Source of the DNA: Persicitalea sp963803495
GTDB lineage: Bacteria; Bacteroidota; Bacteroidia; Cytophagales; Spirosomataceae
Assembly: GCA_963803495.1 (NCBI GenBank)
Contig: CAWDMP010000002.1
Coordinates: 1,488,001-1,552,000 of the forward strand
DNA length: 64,000 nucleotides
Reading direction: 5' to 3'
Translations under genes and position numbers: made by a program
Shown here: one piece after another, positions 40,179 through 49,044 of the stretch
Position numbering within the stretch: the first letter of the stretch is position 1
Layout of the letters: each line of letters begins with the position of its first letter
The notes under the pieces: generated by a model
The model's database searches: none
What the model was told of the DNA's origin: nothing
What the model saw: only the letters and a program-made list of their open reading frames with translations

Positions 40179-40295
40179 AATTTTGAATGATAGAATGACG
40201 GGGCCGCCCGTGCGGTGAATGATAGAATATTGCTTACGCACACGGATCTTTTTATTCACTCATTCTATCATTCTATCATTCTATCATTCAAAATT
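40179..40295. repeat. Perfect 19-bp inverted repeat spanning the moaD-moaE gap
   Basis: AATTTTGAATGATAGAATG at 40179-40197 is exactly complementary to 40277-40295. The right arm ends a tandem run of CATTCTAT-type octamers (from about 40257). The arms could pair in the mRNA just upstream of the moaE start at 40300. Confidence 0.85.
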
Positions 40296-40299
40296 ATAT

Positions 40300-40731
40300 A
40301 TGAAAAAAGTATTCGTAGAAGGTCCCATTAGCCCGCAATTCGTGGCGGATTCGATTGCCAAGCATCAGTCTAAGACCAGTATTGGGGCGCACAACATTTT
40401 TCTGGGGCAAATCCGGGCCGATGCTAAGGAAGGCGGTGTGGTGACGGGTATCGAGTACTCGGCTTATCCCAAAATGGCCGAGCAGGTTTTCCACCAAATC
40501 CGGGAAGCCGCTTTTGCGAAATACGAGCTGACTTGCCTGCACATTTACCATAGCCTGGGCCTGGTGCCTACGGGTGAAATCAGTCTGTTCGTTTTTGTTT
40601 CTTCCCCACATCGTCGCGCTACGTTTGAGGCGCTGGAATTTCTGGTAGAGGAAATCAAAGCCAAAGTGCCGATTTTCGGGAAAGAGTTGTTGGGAGAAGG
40701 GGGGGATTTTGCGTGGAAGGAGAATCGGTAA
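40300..40731 (+). CDS. moaE: MoaE, large subunit of molybdopterin synthase
   Basis: The 143-residue protein starts at 40300 (MKKVFVEGPISPQF). Family motifs are GAHNIFLGQIRAD, IEYSAYPKMAEQV, HIYHSLGLVPTGEISLFVF (in part), SPHRRATFEALEFLVEEIK and PIFGKE. It adds two sulfurs from MoaD thiocarboxylate to cyclic pyranopterin monophosphate. The gene faces the small minus-strand gene at 40734 with a 2-bp gap. Confidence 0.96.
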   Translation: MKKVFVEGPISPQFVADSIAKHQSKTSIGAHNIFLGQIRADAKEGGVVTGIEYSAYPKMAEQVFHQIREAAFAKYELTCLHIYHSLGLVPTGEISLFVFVSSPHRRATFEALEFLVEEIKAKVPIFGKELLGEGGDFAWKENR

Positions 40732-40733
40732 GG

Positions 40734-40970
40734 TTACGATGCCTCCTTGTATACTCCCTTTTTGAGCAGTTCGACCTCTTCCCGAATAGATCGGAGCTCG
40801 CGCCTGATCTGGTCCCTATCTTTTTTGAGCGCTGTTTGAGCTTGCTCTTGCTGATTTTCGGTAAGGCTGTCGTACCAGTTTTTAAAGGTTACCTGACGTA
40901 ATTCCCGTTCATCACTGTCTTTTGACTCGCGCAACCAATCTAAAAACTTATTTACTTTTTTTTCTATCAT
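40734..40970 (-). CDS. Small coiled-coil protein of unknown function
   Basis: The 78-residue protein is highly charged and helical, with a probable coiled coil in residues 45-72 (DQIRRELRSIREEVELLKKG). I do not recognise a family. It follows the 58-residue gene at 41007 by 36 bp on the same strand, so the two may form a small operon. Confidence 0.6.
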   Translation of the reverse strand: MIEKKVNKFLDWLRESKDSDERELRQVTFKNWYDSLTENQQEQAQTALKKDRDQIRRELRSIREEVELLKKGVYKEAS

Positions 40971-41006
40971 AACTTTTTGAGATAAGGTTGAATACTGTTC
41001 GCCAGC

Positions 41007-41183
41007 CTAATAATCATCAGATTCTGCTTCGACAATCTTTATCGTTTCTGAAATGTATTTGGCCTCCTGAATCAAATCTTCAAATTCGGTTTGATCGGCC
41101 CAAGGTTCGTGGCTAATTATCCTTTTATCTAACACCTCTAGCCTCTCACGCAACACTTTCAGCAACTCATCTTTTCTAGTCAT
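41007..41183 (-). CDS. Small charged helical protein of unknown function
   Basis: ATG at 41181-41183 opens a 58-residue frame: MTRKDELLKVLRERLEVLDK, then HEPWADQTEFEDLIQEAKY and a D-D-Y end with TAG at 41007. Composition is protein-like, charged and helical. It lies directly upstream of the 78-residue coiled-coil gene. Function unknown. Confidence 0.5.
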   Translation of the reverse strand: MTRKDELLKVLRERLEVLDKRIISHEPWADQTEFEDLIQEAKYISETIKIVEAESDDY

Positions 41184-41324
41184 AAAGAGGGGGAGGAAGG
41201 CAAATATAACTATTTACAAGTTTACAATTTGCTTAGAGACAGACCTGTTGCCATTGAAAAATGCCCGCCCCCGCCAAAAACAAATGTCTTCGACGAGGGC
41301 GGGAGCCGTAAAAAAGAATACCTT

Positions 41325-42941
41325 CTACCAGAAGTACCCGTACAGGAACACGATCAAGGCCACGATCACTGCGGCACCGATGGCAAATGACGTACTCGTT
41401 TTGAACATCGAAGAATCGATCTCGAGCCCTTTGCGCTCATCTGGCATTAGCAAGCCGAGTCCGACCATCACGGCCACGCAAATCAGGTACACGTAGCCCA
41501 TGCGGGTGAGGAAGGGAATTTCTTCCAGCGTGAAGTGCATCGCCAGCGCGATCAGGAAGCCGCCCACGATGGCGAAAAGTGCCCCGGCGGAGTTGGTGCG
41601 TTTCCAGAAGAAGCCCATCGAGAAGGCCGCGAACACGCCCGGCGAAACCAAGCCGGTCATTTCCTGGATGAACTGAAAACCGCCTTTCTTGTCGATCCCC
41701 ATGTAGGGCGACACGATGATGGCCAGCACCATCGCGATTACGATCACGATGCGGCCGGTCTTGACCAACTGAGCCTCGGTTTTGTCCCGGCCCATGTACT
41801 TCTTGAAAATATCGAGCGTGAAGATGGTCGAGATACTGTTGGCCTTTCCGGCCAATGAAGCTACTACTGCCGCCGTAAGGGCCGCGAATGAAAGTCCTTT
41901 CAGGCCGACGGGCAGCAGATTGAGTAGTACCGGATAGGCTTTGTCGGCTTGCAGGGTACCATCGGCTCCCATCATTTCAGCCTGGAACATTCCTTTCTGG
42001 TACAGCGCGTAAGCTGCAATACCGGGCAGCACCACGATGACGGGCATCAGCATTTTGAGGAAGGCCGCAAATAGGATACCCTGACGGGCCGTCTTCAGAT
42101 CAGCCCCCAGGGCACGTTGCGTGATGTACTGATTGCAACCCCAGTAGTTCAGATTCACAATCCACATACCGCCCAGCAGCACGCCGAGTCCCGGTAACTG
42201 GGCGTAGAACTGATTTCCCTCGTCAAAAATCATGTGAAAGTGGTCGTCATGCTTGGAAGTCATCTCGCGGAAGCCGGTCCAGATACCGCTCATGCTATCG
42301 ACCATCGACTGGTCGGGGTCCGATACCAAATTGATGGCCAGGTAGGTAGTTGCCAGTCCGCCGATAATCAGGAACAGTACCTGAATCACGTCGGTATAGC
42401 CGATTACCTTCATACCGCCAATGGTGATGATGATCGCGAAAATGGCCAGTCCCCACATGCAGAACCAGAAATTCAGCCCCGAAATACCCGAAACGGCCAA
42501 CGCCCCCAGGTACAGGATCGACGTGAGGTTGACGAGGATATAAAGCCCCAACCAGAAGACGGCCATGATCAGGCTCACCTGAGGGTTGTACCGCTGACTG
42601 AGAAATTGCGGCATAGTGAAGATTTTATTCTTCAGGTAGATCGGCATGAAGAATACCGCAACGATGATCAGCGTAGCCGCCGCCATCCACTCGTAAGTCG
42701 AGATCGCCAGACCCATCGAGAAGCCATTGCCCGACATCCCGATGAACTGCTCGGCCGAAATATTAGAGGCGATCAGCGAAGCACCGATGGCCCACCAGGT
42801 AAGCGACCCTTCGGCCAGAAAGAAATCTTTGGTTGACGTCTCGGCTGATTTCTTTCGATTATAGATCCAATAGCCGTAACCCGCTACAATAATGAAATAG
42901 ACAAAAAAGACAATGTAGTCGGTCGTTTGCAATTGTTGCAT
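41325..42941 (-). CDS. Sodium/solute symporter (SSS family, vSGLT-like)
   Basis: The 538-residue protein has about 14 membrane helices and the SSS signature region. Recognisable segments are FFLAEGSLTWWAIGASLIASNISAEQ (quoted to IGASLIASNISAEQ), GYGYWIY, NYWGCNQYITQRALGA and the sodium-site helix FAALTAAVVASLAGKANS. The sequence is closest in character to sodium/galactose-type symporters of the Vibrio vSGLT group. A sugar substrate is plausible given glycan genes nearby but is not proven by sequence. Confidence 0.92.
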   Translation of the reverse strand: MQQLQTTDYIVFFVYFIIVAGYGYWIYNRKKSAETSTKDFFLAEGSLTWWAIGASLIASNISAEQFIGMSGNGFSMGLAISTYEWMAAATLIIVAVFFMPIYLKNKIFTMPQFLSQRYNPQVSLIMAVFWLGLYILVNLTSILYLGALAVSGISGLNFWFCMWGLAIFAIIITIGGMKVIGYTDVIQVLFLIIGGLATTYLAINLVSDPDQSMVDSMSGIWTGFREMTSKHDDHFHMIFDEGNQFYAQLPGLGVLLGGMWIVNLNYWGCNQYITQRALGADLKTARQGILFAAFLKMLMPVIVVLPGIAAYALYQKGMFQAEMMGADGTLQADKAYPVLLNLLPVGLKGLSFAALTAAVVASLAGKANSISTIFTLDIFKKYMGRDKTEAQLVKTGRIVIVIAMVLAIIVSPYMGIDKKGGFQFIQEMTGLVSPGVFAAFSMGFFWKRTNSAGALFAIVGGFLIALAMHFTLEEIPFLTRMGYVYLICVAVMVGLGLLMPDERKGLEIDSSMFKTSTSFAIGAAVIVALIVFLYGYFW

Positions 42942-43049
42942 TCTTGAAGAGGGTTAAAGTGAAGGCAGATGGAAGGTTCGTATTTTAAGCGAGGGCGAAA
43001 GTACGTTTTTTGTCAAAAAAATGCACGATTTTACATTTATCCTGCAAAA

Positions 43050-43949
43050 TCACCGCAAGGGATAGAACGCCGGCGGAAAGCGTCGCTGCGCTTCTCCGGC
43101 CTTTTTCAGGTTGGCATAAGTACTCGAAAAATCGCTGCCCCGCCGCACTTCATTGATCAAGGTATGCGTGCTTTTTGGTCCGGTCAATAGCATCCAGTAT
43201 GATACCTCCATGCCCGCCGTCATGTAGGCCAGCATGACGCGTCGCTGATTGCCGCCAAAGAAACCACGCATGGATTGCAGATTCCGCAACTCTAATACCT
43301 CCTGAGCGCCGCGGGTCAGGTACAGCCATTCGTCTTTGTAGTCGAGAAAGCGTTGCATCCGGTTGGTGTCTGACACGAAGCGGCGGTCGAGCATCAGCGC
43401 CAGGCCTTCGTTGAACCATTGCGGTACTTCGGTCGTGGTTTTCCACCAGCCCAGGCGGCCAAAAAGTTCGTCGTGGCACATCTCGTGACTCACCACATCG
43501 ACATTGAGGCCGTAGGGGTTCAGCACGATATAAGAATCACCCCAGGGGGTGCCGAGGCTGCAGCCCGCGCCCTCGCGGCTGTGGCAGTACTTCTGGTACT
43601 CGGCGGGGTCATTGCACAAAATAAGCGTCGCGTCGCCCACGGATTTTCCCCAAAAGGTCACGATTCGTTTTCGTGCTTTCCCGATGGCTTCGTACATTCG
43701 CTGCCGCTGCCCGGCGTCAATGCCGCCGCTGACGTATAGTTTGGGGTTCACTTTTTCAAAAGAAGAGTAGGCGATCATCTGGCAATAGAATACGTGCGAG
43801 TACAGGAAGTAGTAGCTTACAGCAGCCACGAAAATTCCCAGTAGCAAGTACTTTAAAAGCTTGTATACCTGAAAAACAAAGGAGGAGCAGTCTGTCAACA
43901 ATGCCTGCAATTTCTTGTTAAAAGTAAAAGTACTAGGTGGCCGACACAA
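43050..43949 (-). CDS. Membrane-anchored HExxH metallopeptidase-like protein
   Basis: The 299-residue protein has one membrane helix (about residues 33-52, LLLGIFVAAVSYYFLYS) and a large external part. It contains the zincin motif HEMCH in DVVSHEMCHDELFGRLGWW, followed about 25 residues later by PQWFNEGLALM, where the Glu is the expected third zinc ligand of gluzincins. Length and layout resemble peptidase MA-like proteins. No substrate can be named. It stands alone, divergent from the renalase-like gene. Confidence 0.7.
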   Translation of the reverse strand: MCRPPSTFTFNKKLQALLTDCSSFVFQVYKLLKYLLLGIFVAAVSYYFLYSHVFYCQMIAYSSFEKVNPKLYVSGGIDAGQRQRMYEAIGKARKRIVTFWGKSVGDATLILCNDPAEYQKYCHSREGAGCSLGTPWGDSYIVLNPYGLNVDVVSHEMCHDELFGRLGWWKTTTEVPQWFNEGLALMLDRRFVSDTNRMQRFLDYKDEWLYLTRGAQEVLELRNLQSMRGFFGGNQRRVMLAYMTAGMEVSYWMLLTGPKSTHTLINEVRRGSDFSSTYANLKKAGEAQRRFPPAFYPLR

Positions 43950-43991
43950 CTAAGCAAAAACATTCATCATCCATCCCTCATCATCAAATAA

Positions 43992-44966
43992 ATGAATACT
44001 TGTATTGTAATAGGCGCGGGCATGACCGGACTTACGGCCGCCCGCGAGCTCACCGCCCAGGGCTGGGACGTGACCGTATTGGACAAGGGCCGGGGCGTTG
44101 GCGGACGCATGGCGACGCGGCGCATCGAAAATAGCCGTGCCGACCACGGGGCTCAGTACTTTTCGGTGCGCACGCCGGAGTTCAAGGGGGCTATCCAGGA
44201 TTTGCAGGCTCATGACGTAGCCGAAGCCTGGGACTTGGCGGAAGCGGACATCGAGCATCCGCGTTATTTTGGCACGAACGGCATGAGTACCATTCCGAAG
44301 TACCTGGCCAAGGACCTGAACATCAAATTGCAGGAACGCGCCACGCTGATCGAAGCAGATGGTACGGGTTGCCGCGTCACGACCGAGGCCGGGCACACGT
44401 TTTCGGCCGACGCGCTGATTCTGACCATCCCAGCTCCGCAAGCCATAACGCTGCTGTCCGATAGCCAAATCGACTTGAACGAAGCCGGACAGCACGCCTT
44501 CGAGTCTATTCATTACCAGCCCTGCCTGGCGGTGATGGTACTGCTGAACGAACCCAGCCAAATACCCGCGCCGGGTTTGGTCAAATACGACGACGGCGAC
44601 CTGGAAACCGTAACCGACAACCAGCAGAAAGGCATCGCGCCCGAGCAACCCACTGTGACGATCCACGCCTCACCGGCCTTCAGTCTGGCGCATTTGGAAG
44701 GCGACTTGAAAGCTGCCGGGCAGCTACTCCTTGATCAACTCACGGATTGGATTCCCGCCAATAGCATTGTGGAGTACCAGACGCACCGCTGGCGTTACAG
44801 CCTGGCCGAAGTTCGCTCACCGGATCCTTTCGCGGCGCTGGATACACCTTTCCCGTTGCTGATGGGGGGTGATGGATTCGGAATGGGGAATGTGGAAGGG
44901 GCGTTTCAGTCGGGATTGCAGATGGCGCGGAGATTGGCGGAGGAGAGAAGAAGGGCGAAAGGGTGA
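43992..44966 (+). CDS. FAD-dependent oxidoreductase, renalase-like
   Basis: The 324-residue protein opens with a Rossmann FAD site (CIVIGAGMTGLTAARELTAQG) and the following VLDKGRGVGGRMATRR motif typical of the flavin amine-oxidase fold. DHGAQYFSVRTPEF and a late LLMGGDGFGMGNVEGAFQSG (FAD-binding C-terminal segment) also match renalase-like proteins. Bacterial renalases oxidise isomeric forms of dihydronicotinamide dinucleotides. The specific activity here is inference. Confidence 0.87.
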   Translation: MNTCIVIGAGMTGLTAARELTAQGWDVTVLDKGRGVGGRMATRRIENSRADHGAQYFSVRTPEFKGAIQDLQAHDVAEAWDLAEADIEHPRYFGTNGMSTIPKYLAKDLNIKLQERATLIEADGTGCRVTTEAGHTFSADALILTIPAPQAITLLSDSQIDLNEAGQHAFESIHYQPCLAVMVLLNEPSQIPAPGLVKYDDGDLETVTDNQQKGIAPEQPTVTIHASPAFSLAHLEGDLKAAGQLLLDQLTDWIPANSIVEYQTHRWRYSLAEVRSPDPFAALDTPFPLLMGGDGFGMGNVEGAFQSGLQMARRLAEERRRAKG

Positions 44967-44985
44967 AAGGAATCATCCAAGCACC

Positions 44986-46110
44986 TCACGCCATTCTTAC
45001 CGTCTTCATTTTCTTTCTCTCAAATCCGCGCTTTTTCCACCAGATTACAAATCCTGTGACGGTCATGGTGCCCAGGCCGATGCCGCCCAGACCGTAGAGA
45101 AGTTGGATGAACAGTCCACCGAAGTGCCCAAAATGCACTTGCTCCATGAAGGCCTCGGCGTTGGATTCGAAGTTCTCGTCTTCGGCGTGTTCTACTTTTA
45201 TCACCTCTTTATTGACAGGGTTTATCTCGACCGACGACGTATAAACGCCCAACAAACGGTTGCTCTCGGGGCGCGTGCCGGCGATGACGACGTTGCCGTC
45301 GGCGGCTTTGGGGTACTTGATTTGGGCGGGTACAAAGTTTGGTATCGTTCCTTCGGCGGTTTGCAGGCTCTTGGCTAACGATAGTTGCGTGTAGTCCGGG
45401 GCGATAGGCTCGGCTTTGGGCACTTCGGACTTGGCCTCGGCGACGGGCTGTGGCTCAAACATCCGCTCTACCTTTTCCCAATGCATAAAACTCCCAGTCA
45501 CGCCCATCAGCAGCAGGAACAAAAAACTCAGCACCCCCGTCAGCTTGTGCAAATCGGAATTGACGAGGTAAGCATTGCGGTTTCGCACGCCAATCTTGAA
45601 AACCGACAGCAGCGACTTTCGGTAGTACCACAGCCCCGACAATACCAGTACGATCAAGGAAAGGCCGACCACCAGCAGAATCGCGTGGCCCGTCTGGCCC
45701 AGCGTCAGGTGCTCGTGGATGTGCAGGATTTGCTTCATCAAAGTCTCATTGGGTTCGCGCTTGCCCAGGATGGCGCCGGTCGCGGGATTTTGGTACACCC
45801 ACCAGTTTTTGCCCTCTTGCCGTAGTTGCGTCATGGGCGCACGATCGGGCGCGCCGGGATACAGAAAAGTGCTGCTCAGCGAAGCATCAGGGTACTTTTG
45901 GACAAGTGCCGCTACCAGGTCATCGACGGACAGGCGCTGACTGGCCGGATCGACAGTTACCATTTCGGCGTTGGTCGCGGTGTCGATTTCGTCGTTAAAA
46001 ATCAGCAAAGTACCCGTGACGCTGAACATCAGAATGAATAGTCCAAAGATCAGGCCGCTCCATTTGTGGATGGCGTACACGAGGTTGTCGAGGTTGGAAG
46101 TCCTGGCCAT
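44986..46110 (-). CDS. PepSY-associated transmembrane protein
   Basis: The 374-residue protein has four membrane helices: residues about 15-38 (HKWSGLIFGLFILMFSVTG), 140-163, 190-210 (HKLTGVLSFLFLLLMGVTG) and 335-358. Paired HKW/HKL-TG motifs and a periplasmic PepSY-like region (VQKYPDASLSSTFLYP) place it in the PepSY_TM family. Members often sit with siderophore receptors or act as ferric reductases. No iron gene adjoins it here. Confidence 0.87.
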   Translation of the reverse strand: MARTSNLDNLVYAIHKWSGLIFGLFILMFSVTGTLLIFNDEIDTATNAEMVTVDPASQRLSVDDLVAALVQKYPDASLSSTFLYPGAPDRAPMTQLRQEGKNWWVYQNPATGAILGKREPNETLMKQILHIHEHLTLGQTGHAILLVVGLSLIVLVLSGLWYYRKSLLSVFKIGVRNRNAYLVNSDLHKLTGVLSFLFLLLMGVTGSFMHWEKVERMFEPQPVAEAKSEVPKAEPIAPDYTQLSLAKSLQTAEGTIPNFVPAQIKYPKAADGNVVIAGTRPESNRLLGVYTSSVEINPVNKEVIKVEHAEDENFESNAEAFMEQVHFGHFGGLFIQLLYGLGGIGLGTMTVTGFVIWWKKRGFERKKMKTVRMA

Positions 46111-46336
46111 CTATTTAATTGAGAGTTGAGAGTTGATAATGCCTTATTTACCGAAGCCCTGTGTAATAAGCAGAGCCTTGTTCTCTGAGAGAGCGTGAGG
46201 TTGTAGGCACAAAAGTAGCAACTCGAAAAGTTGATTGAAAGATTCAGATATTTTTTTTGGATAGAAGCAGATGCCTTTCCCCTACCTTAAAAGGCCGGGC
46301 AATGGATAATTTAAATCTTCGGCTACTACTCCTTTA
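46111..46336. other. Intergenic region without a supported gene
   Basis: It holds a short GAGAGTTGAGAGTTGA repeat next to the PepSY start and otherwise AT-rich sequence. It should contain the PepSY gene promoter. Confidence 0.35.
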
Positions 46337-48335
46337 TTACTCTTTGATTCTTGTTAAATGAATCGCATGACCACCGCTTGCCGCTAAATTAGCCTCGATG
46401 AAATCGGTTGATGTGACAATCTTTTCAGATATAGTCAAGTGGTTTGGATTCTTGTCGACATCGGCCGCGTCGGCGTAGATTTTGGCGGTGTATTTTCCGA
46501 CTTTCAGGAAGGTGAGCGGAATTTTGATCTTGCGAGCGGTGGTATTGTTGATCGTCCCGACGTACCATTCCGCGCCGTGGCGGCGGGCGGTCGTGGCATA
46601 CGCGCCGACTTCCGCCGTGGGTACCTTTATTTCGTCCCAGGTGGTGGGAATTTTTTGCAGGAAATCGAAGCCGGGTTGTTTCAGGTAGGCTTCGGGGTAG
46701 TCCGCTACCATCGTCAGGTAGCTTTCCAGCACAACGTACATCGCCAGCATATGGGCGCGGGTACCACCCATGAGCGGACGCGTGTATTGGGTCTTGAACT
46801 CACCTACTGGCACAGCCCGAAAACCGCCGAGGTGGTAGTCGGTCGGTCCGGCCAGCCCGCGCGTGAAAGGTATATCAATGTCATGATCGGCGCTGATGGG
46901 TGTGGAAAGCAACTTATTGTTTTCGTAGTTGTAGGTACCCTCGCGCGTCAGTTCGTTAGGAAAGGTGCGGCTCAAACCCGTGGGCTTGGCCGAGCCATGA
47001 AACTGAATGAACAGCTTGTGCCGCGCCGCCGCCAGCAGAATCTTCTCCTGCATCTTGACCATTTCCTGATCGTCGCGGTCCATGAAATCGACCATCATGC
47101 CTTTGATGCCCCACGCCTCAAATTGCGTAAAGGCTTCTTCCAACTGCCGGTACAGCGCCGACCAATGCACCCACACGTGGATGCCCACGCCGCGCGATTT
47201 AGCGTAATCGCATACTCGCTGCATGTCCAGCGTCGCGACGGGGCGCGTCACATCCGTGTTCTTGCCCACGGCGCCGTAGCCCGCCGCGTCGCTCACGTAC
47301 CACGGCATACCGCCATAGCCGATCACCGAATGGTACTCGATGCCGTTGTCAGCGCAAAAGTCGATGTAGTACTTGTTGGTCTCGAAGTTGATACCCGGTG
47401 CGAAGGTGGTGTCGGGCACGATGTCGCCGTTCCACCAGTGGAAGGACGTTTTGCCTGGTTTCAGCCAAGAAAAATCCTGCTTGATTTTCGAGTTACAGAG
47501 CGAGGTGATCGTGGTGGATTCCATCAAATCGCCGATGCGGTCGCTGATGAGCATCACCCGCCACGGACTTTGGTGCGGTAGATTTGCCTTCACCTTGACA
47601 CCCGACGAGTCTGGCAGCGGCGAGAGCTGGGTCGTGAGGTAGCCGTTTTTTTTACGCAAATACATCCCGGCGTAATCCCGCAAATTAGCTTCCGTGATAG
47701 CCATACACAGCCCGTTCGGAAACTCGAACAGCGCGGGCATATCCATGAGCGTGTCGTTTTTGACCTCGCTCAACAGCATTTTTTGGTAATACTTCTCGTG
47801 CGAGGTAGTGTAGCTTCCCAGCAGCATGGCGCGGATTTTCGGATTGCCCTGAATGTTGAAGGTGCTTTTTTCGTCCGTTAATTCGTAGGCCGCCCAACTG
47901 CTCTGCACGGGATACTCGTAGCGAAAAGCCACCGCATCGTTGAACATCCGTACGACCAGATTCACCCGCCGTCGCGCTCGACCGCTCCGTCAGCGGAATC
48001 GACACCGCCTTGCTATAACTGAACACGTACTTCGTTTTGCCCACCACCAGGTCGTAGTTTTCCTCGGCGTTGAAGTAGGTCGGCGTCCCCGCGTCAATTT
48101 CCGGCCAAAAGATCCGTCTTTGAAATTCAGCCCCAAAGTCGATTCACCGATGATCTCAGTGCCTTTGTAATCGACTTCGTAGGTCGGCGTGTCGCGGGTG
48201 AGTTGAAGGTAAAGTGAGGTGTCCGTTGGGGGATTTTAGGTGATGGGTTTTTGGGCTCTGCGAAGGAGGGGAGGAAGGAAGCCCTTCGACTACGCTCAGG
48301 ATGACAAGGGATAGAAGGGGTATTTTTAGGTGCAT
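46337..48335 (-). pseudogene. GH97-family glycosidase, frame broken near the N-terminus
   Basis: The intact 542-residue frame from 47965 covers the GH97 sandwich and barrel: FHWWNGDIVPDTTFAPGINF (in part), HVWVHWSALY, GMMVDFMDRDDQEMV, FHGSAKPTGLSRTFPN, GPTDYHLGGF and a C-terminal beta domain. The start is upstream, ATG at 48333-48335 (MHLKIPLLSLVILSVVEGL, a signal peptide). Three indels near 48210, 48110 and 47970 interrupt TPTYEVDYKGTEIIGESTLG, then FNAEENYDLVVGKTKYVFSY. GH97 enzymes are alpha-glucosidases or alpha-galactosidases in the periplasm. Part of the signal peptide is made from a dispersed DNA repeat. Confidence 0.85.
48281..48305 (+). repeat. Dispersed repeat of the GTCATCCTGAGCGTAGTCGA type
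   Basis: The minus strand reads GTCATCCTGAGCGTAGTCGA followed by AGGGC. This short element is familiar from many bacterial genomes, where its translation gives the recurrent peptide CHPERSRR. Here it lies inside the GH97 signal-peptide coding region, read in the frame that gives VILSVVEGL. Confidence 0.6.
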
Positions 48336-48459
48336 TTGGGGATGGTTGGTGTGAAACGGGGGGCAAAATTATAGGAATAATCCTGATATGAGACTTTCAC
48401 TCCCAGATTCGCTCGAAGGTAGTCTGTGCATAGCAGCACTACTGCGCTTCAGAAAATAT

Positions 48460-49044
48460 CTATTCCTCGTTTCCGAAGGCCTTCGCTCTGAACTCCTTTA
48501 CTACCTGCAACCAGAACATATCGCGTTCCTCGCGGGTAGAAGACCGGAACACGGGCATATTTTTATCATTCTCCTCTTCAAATAGGCTGATTTCTTTTGC
48601 TTTCAAGACTCCATTTTTCACACCTAGCATCGACTCAGTCCAGTCACAGGGCCTAACAACGATGGGAACCACCGTTTTCCCCTTTTCCAAAGCCCGAGGT
48701 ACTTCGGTTTTCATGATATAACCCGTGTTCAAGAAGTCCACACTGACAAGGCAAACCATGATATCGCACTCATCAATTTTGCGCTTCAATTCCGAATCCC
48801 ATTCTCCACCCAAGGACAACTGACGGTCGTCGAAGGTAGATACTTTGTTTTCGTGAATCAGCGTCACAAGATGTTTTTTCAATTCATCCTTGTAAGATTC
48901 ATCTTGTTGAGAGTAGGATATGAATACTTTTTTCGCCTGCTGGTTCATAAATCCTAGTAAATTGAGAGTGAGACTATCCAACCTAATTTTTTGACGAGAT
49001 TTTACGTCGATACCCACACTAACTTCCTCCGTGTTGCTACGCAA
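48460..49044 (-). CDS. TIR-domain portion of the Roco protein (uninterrupted frame)
   Basis: This open frame holds the complete TIR domain: KKVFISYSQQDESYKDELKK, FDDRQLSLGGEWDSELKRKI, ECDIMVCLVSVDFLNTGY, the conserved Glu in IMKTEVPRAL, and VPIVVRPCDW. The first 40 residues (SVGIDVKSRQKIRLDSL) read as a linker from the COR domain, and upstream sequence in another frame (GAQLSINRENYIDIKETL) continues without a plausible start. So I treat it as the C-terminus of the larger gene, not a separate protein. If it were separate it would be a stand-alone TIR effector. Confidence 0.75.
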   Translation of the reverse strand: MRSNTEEVSVGIDVKSRQKIRLDSLTLNLLGFMNQQAKKVFISYSQQDESYKDELKKHLVTLIHENKVSTFDDRQLSLGGEWDSELKRKIDECDIMVCLVSVDFLNTGYIMKTEVPRALEKGKTVVPIVVRPCDWTESMLGVKNGVLKAKEISLFEEENDKNMPVFRSSTREERDMFWLQVVKEFRAKAFGNEE

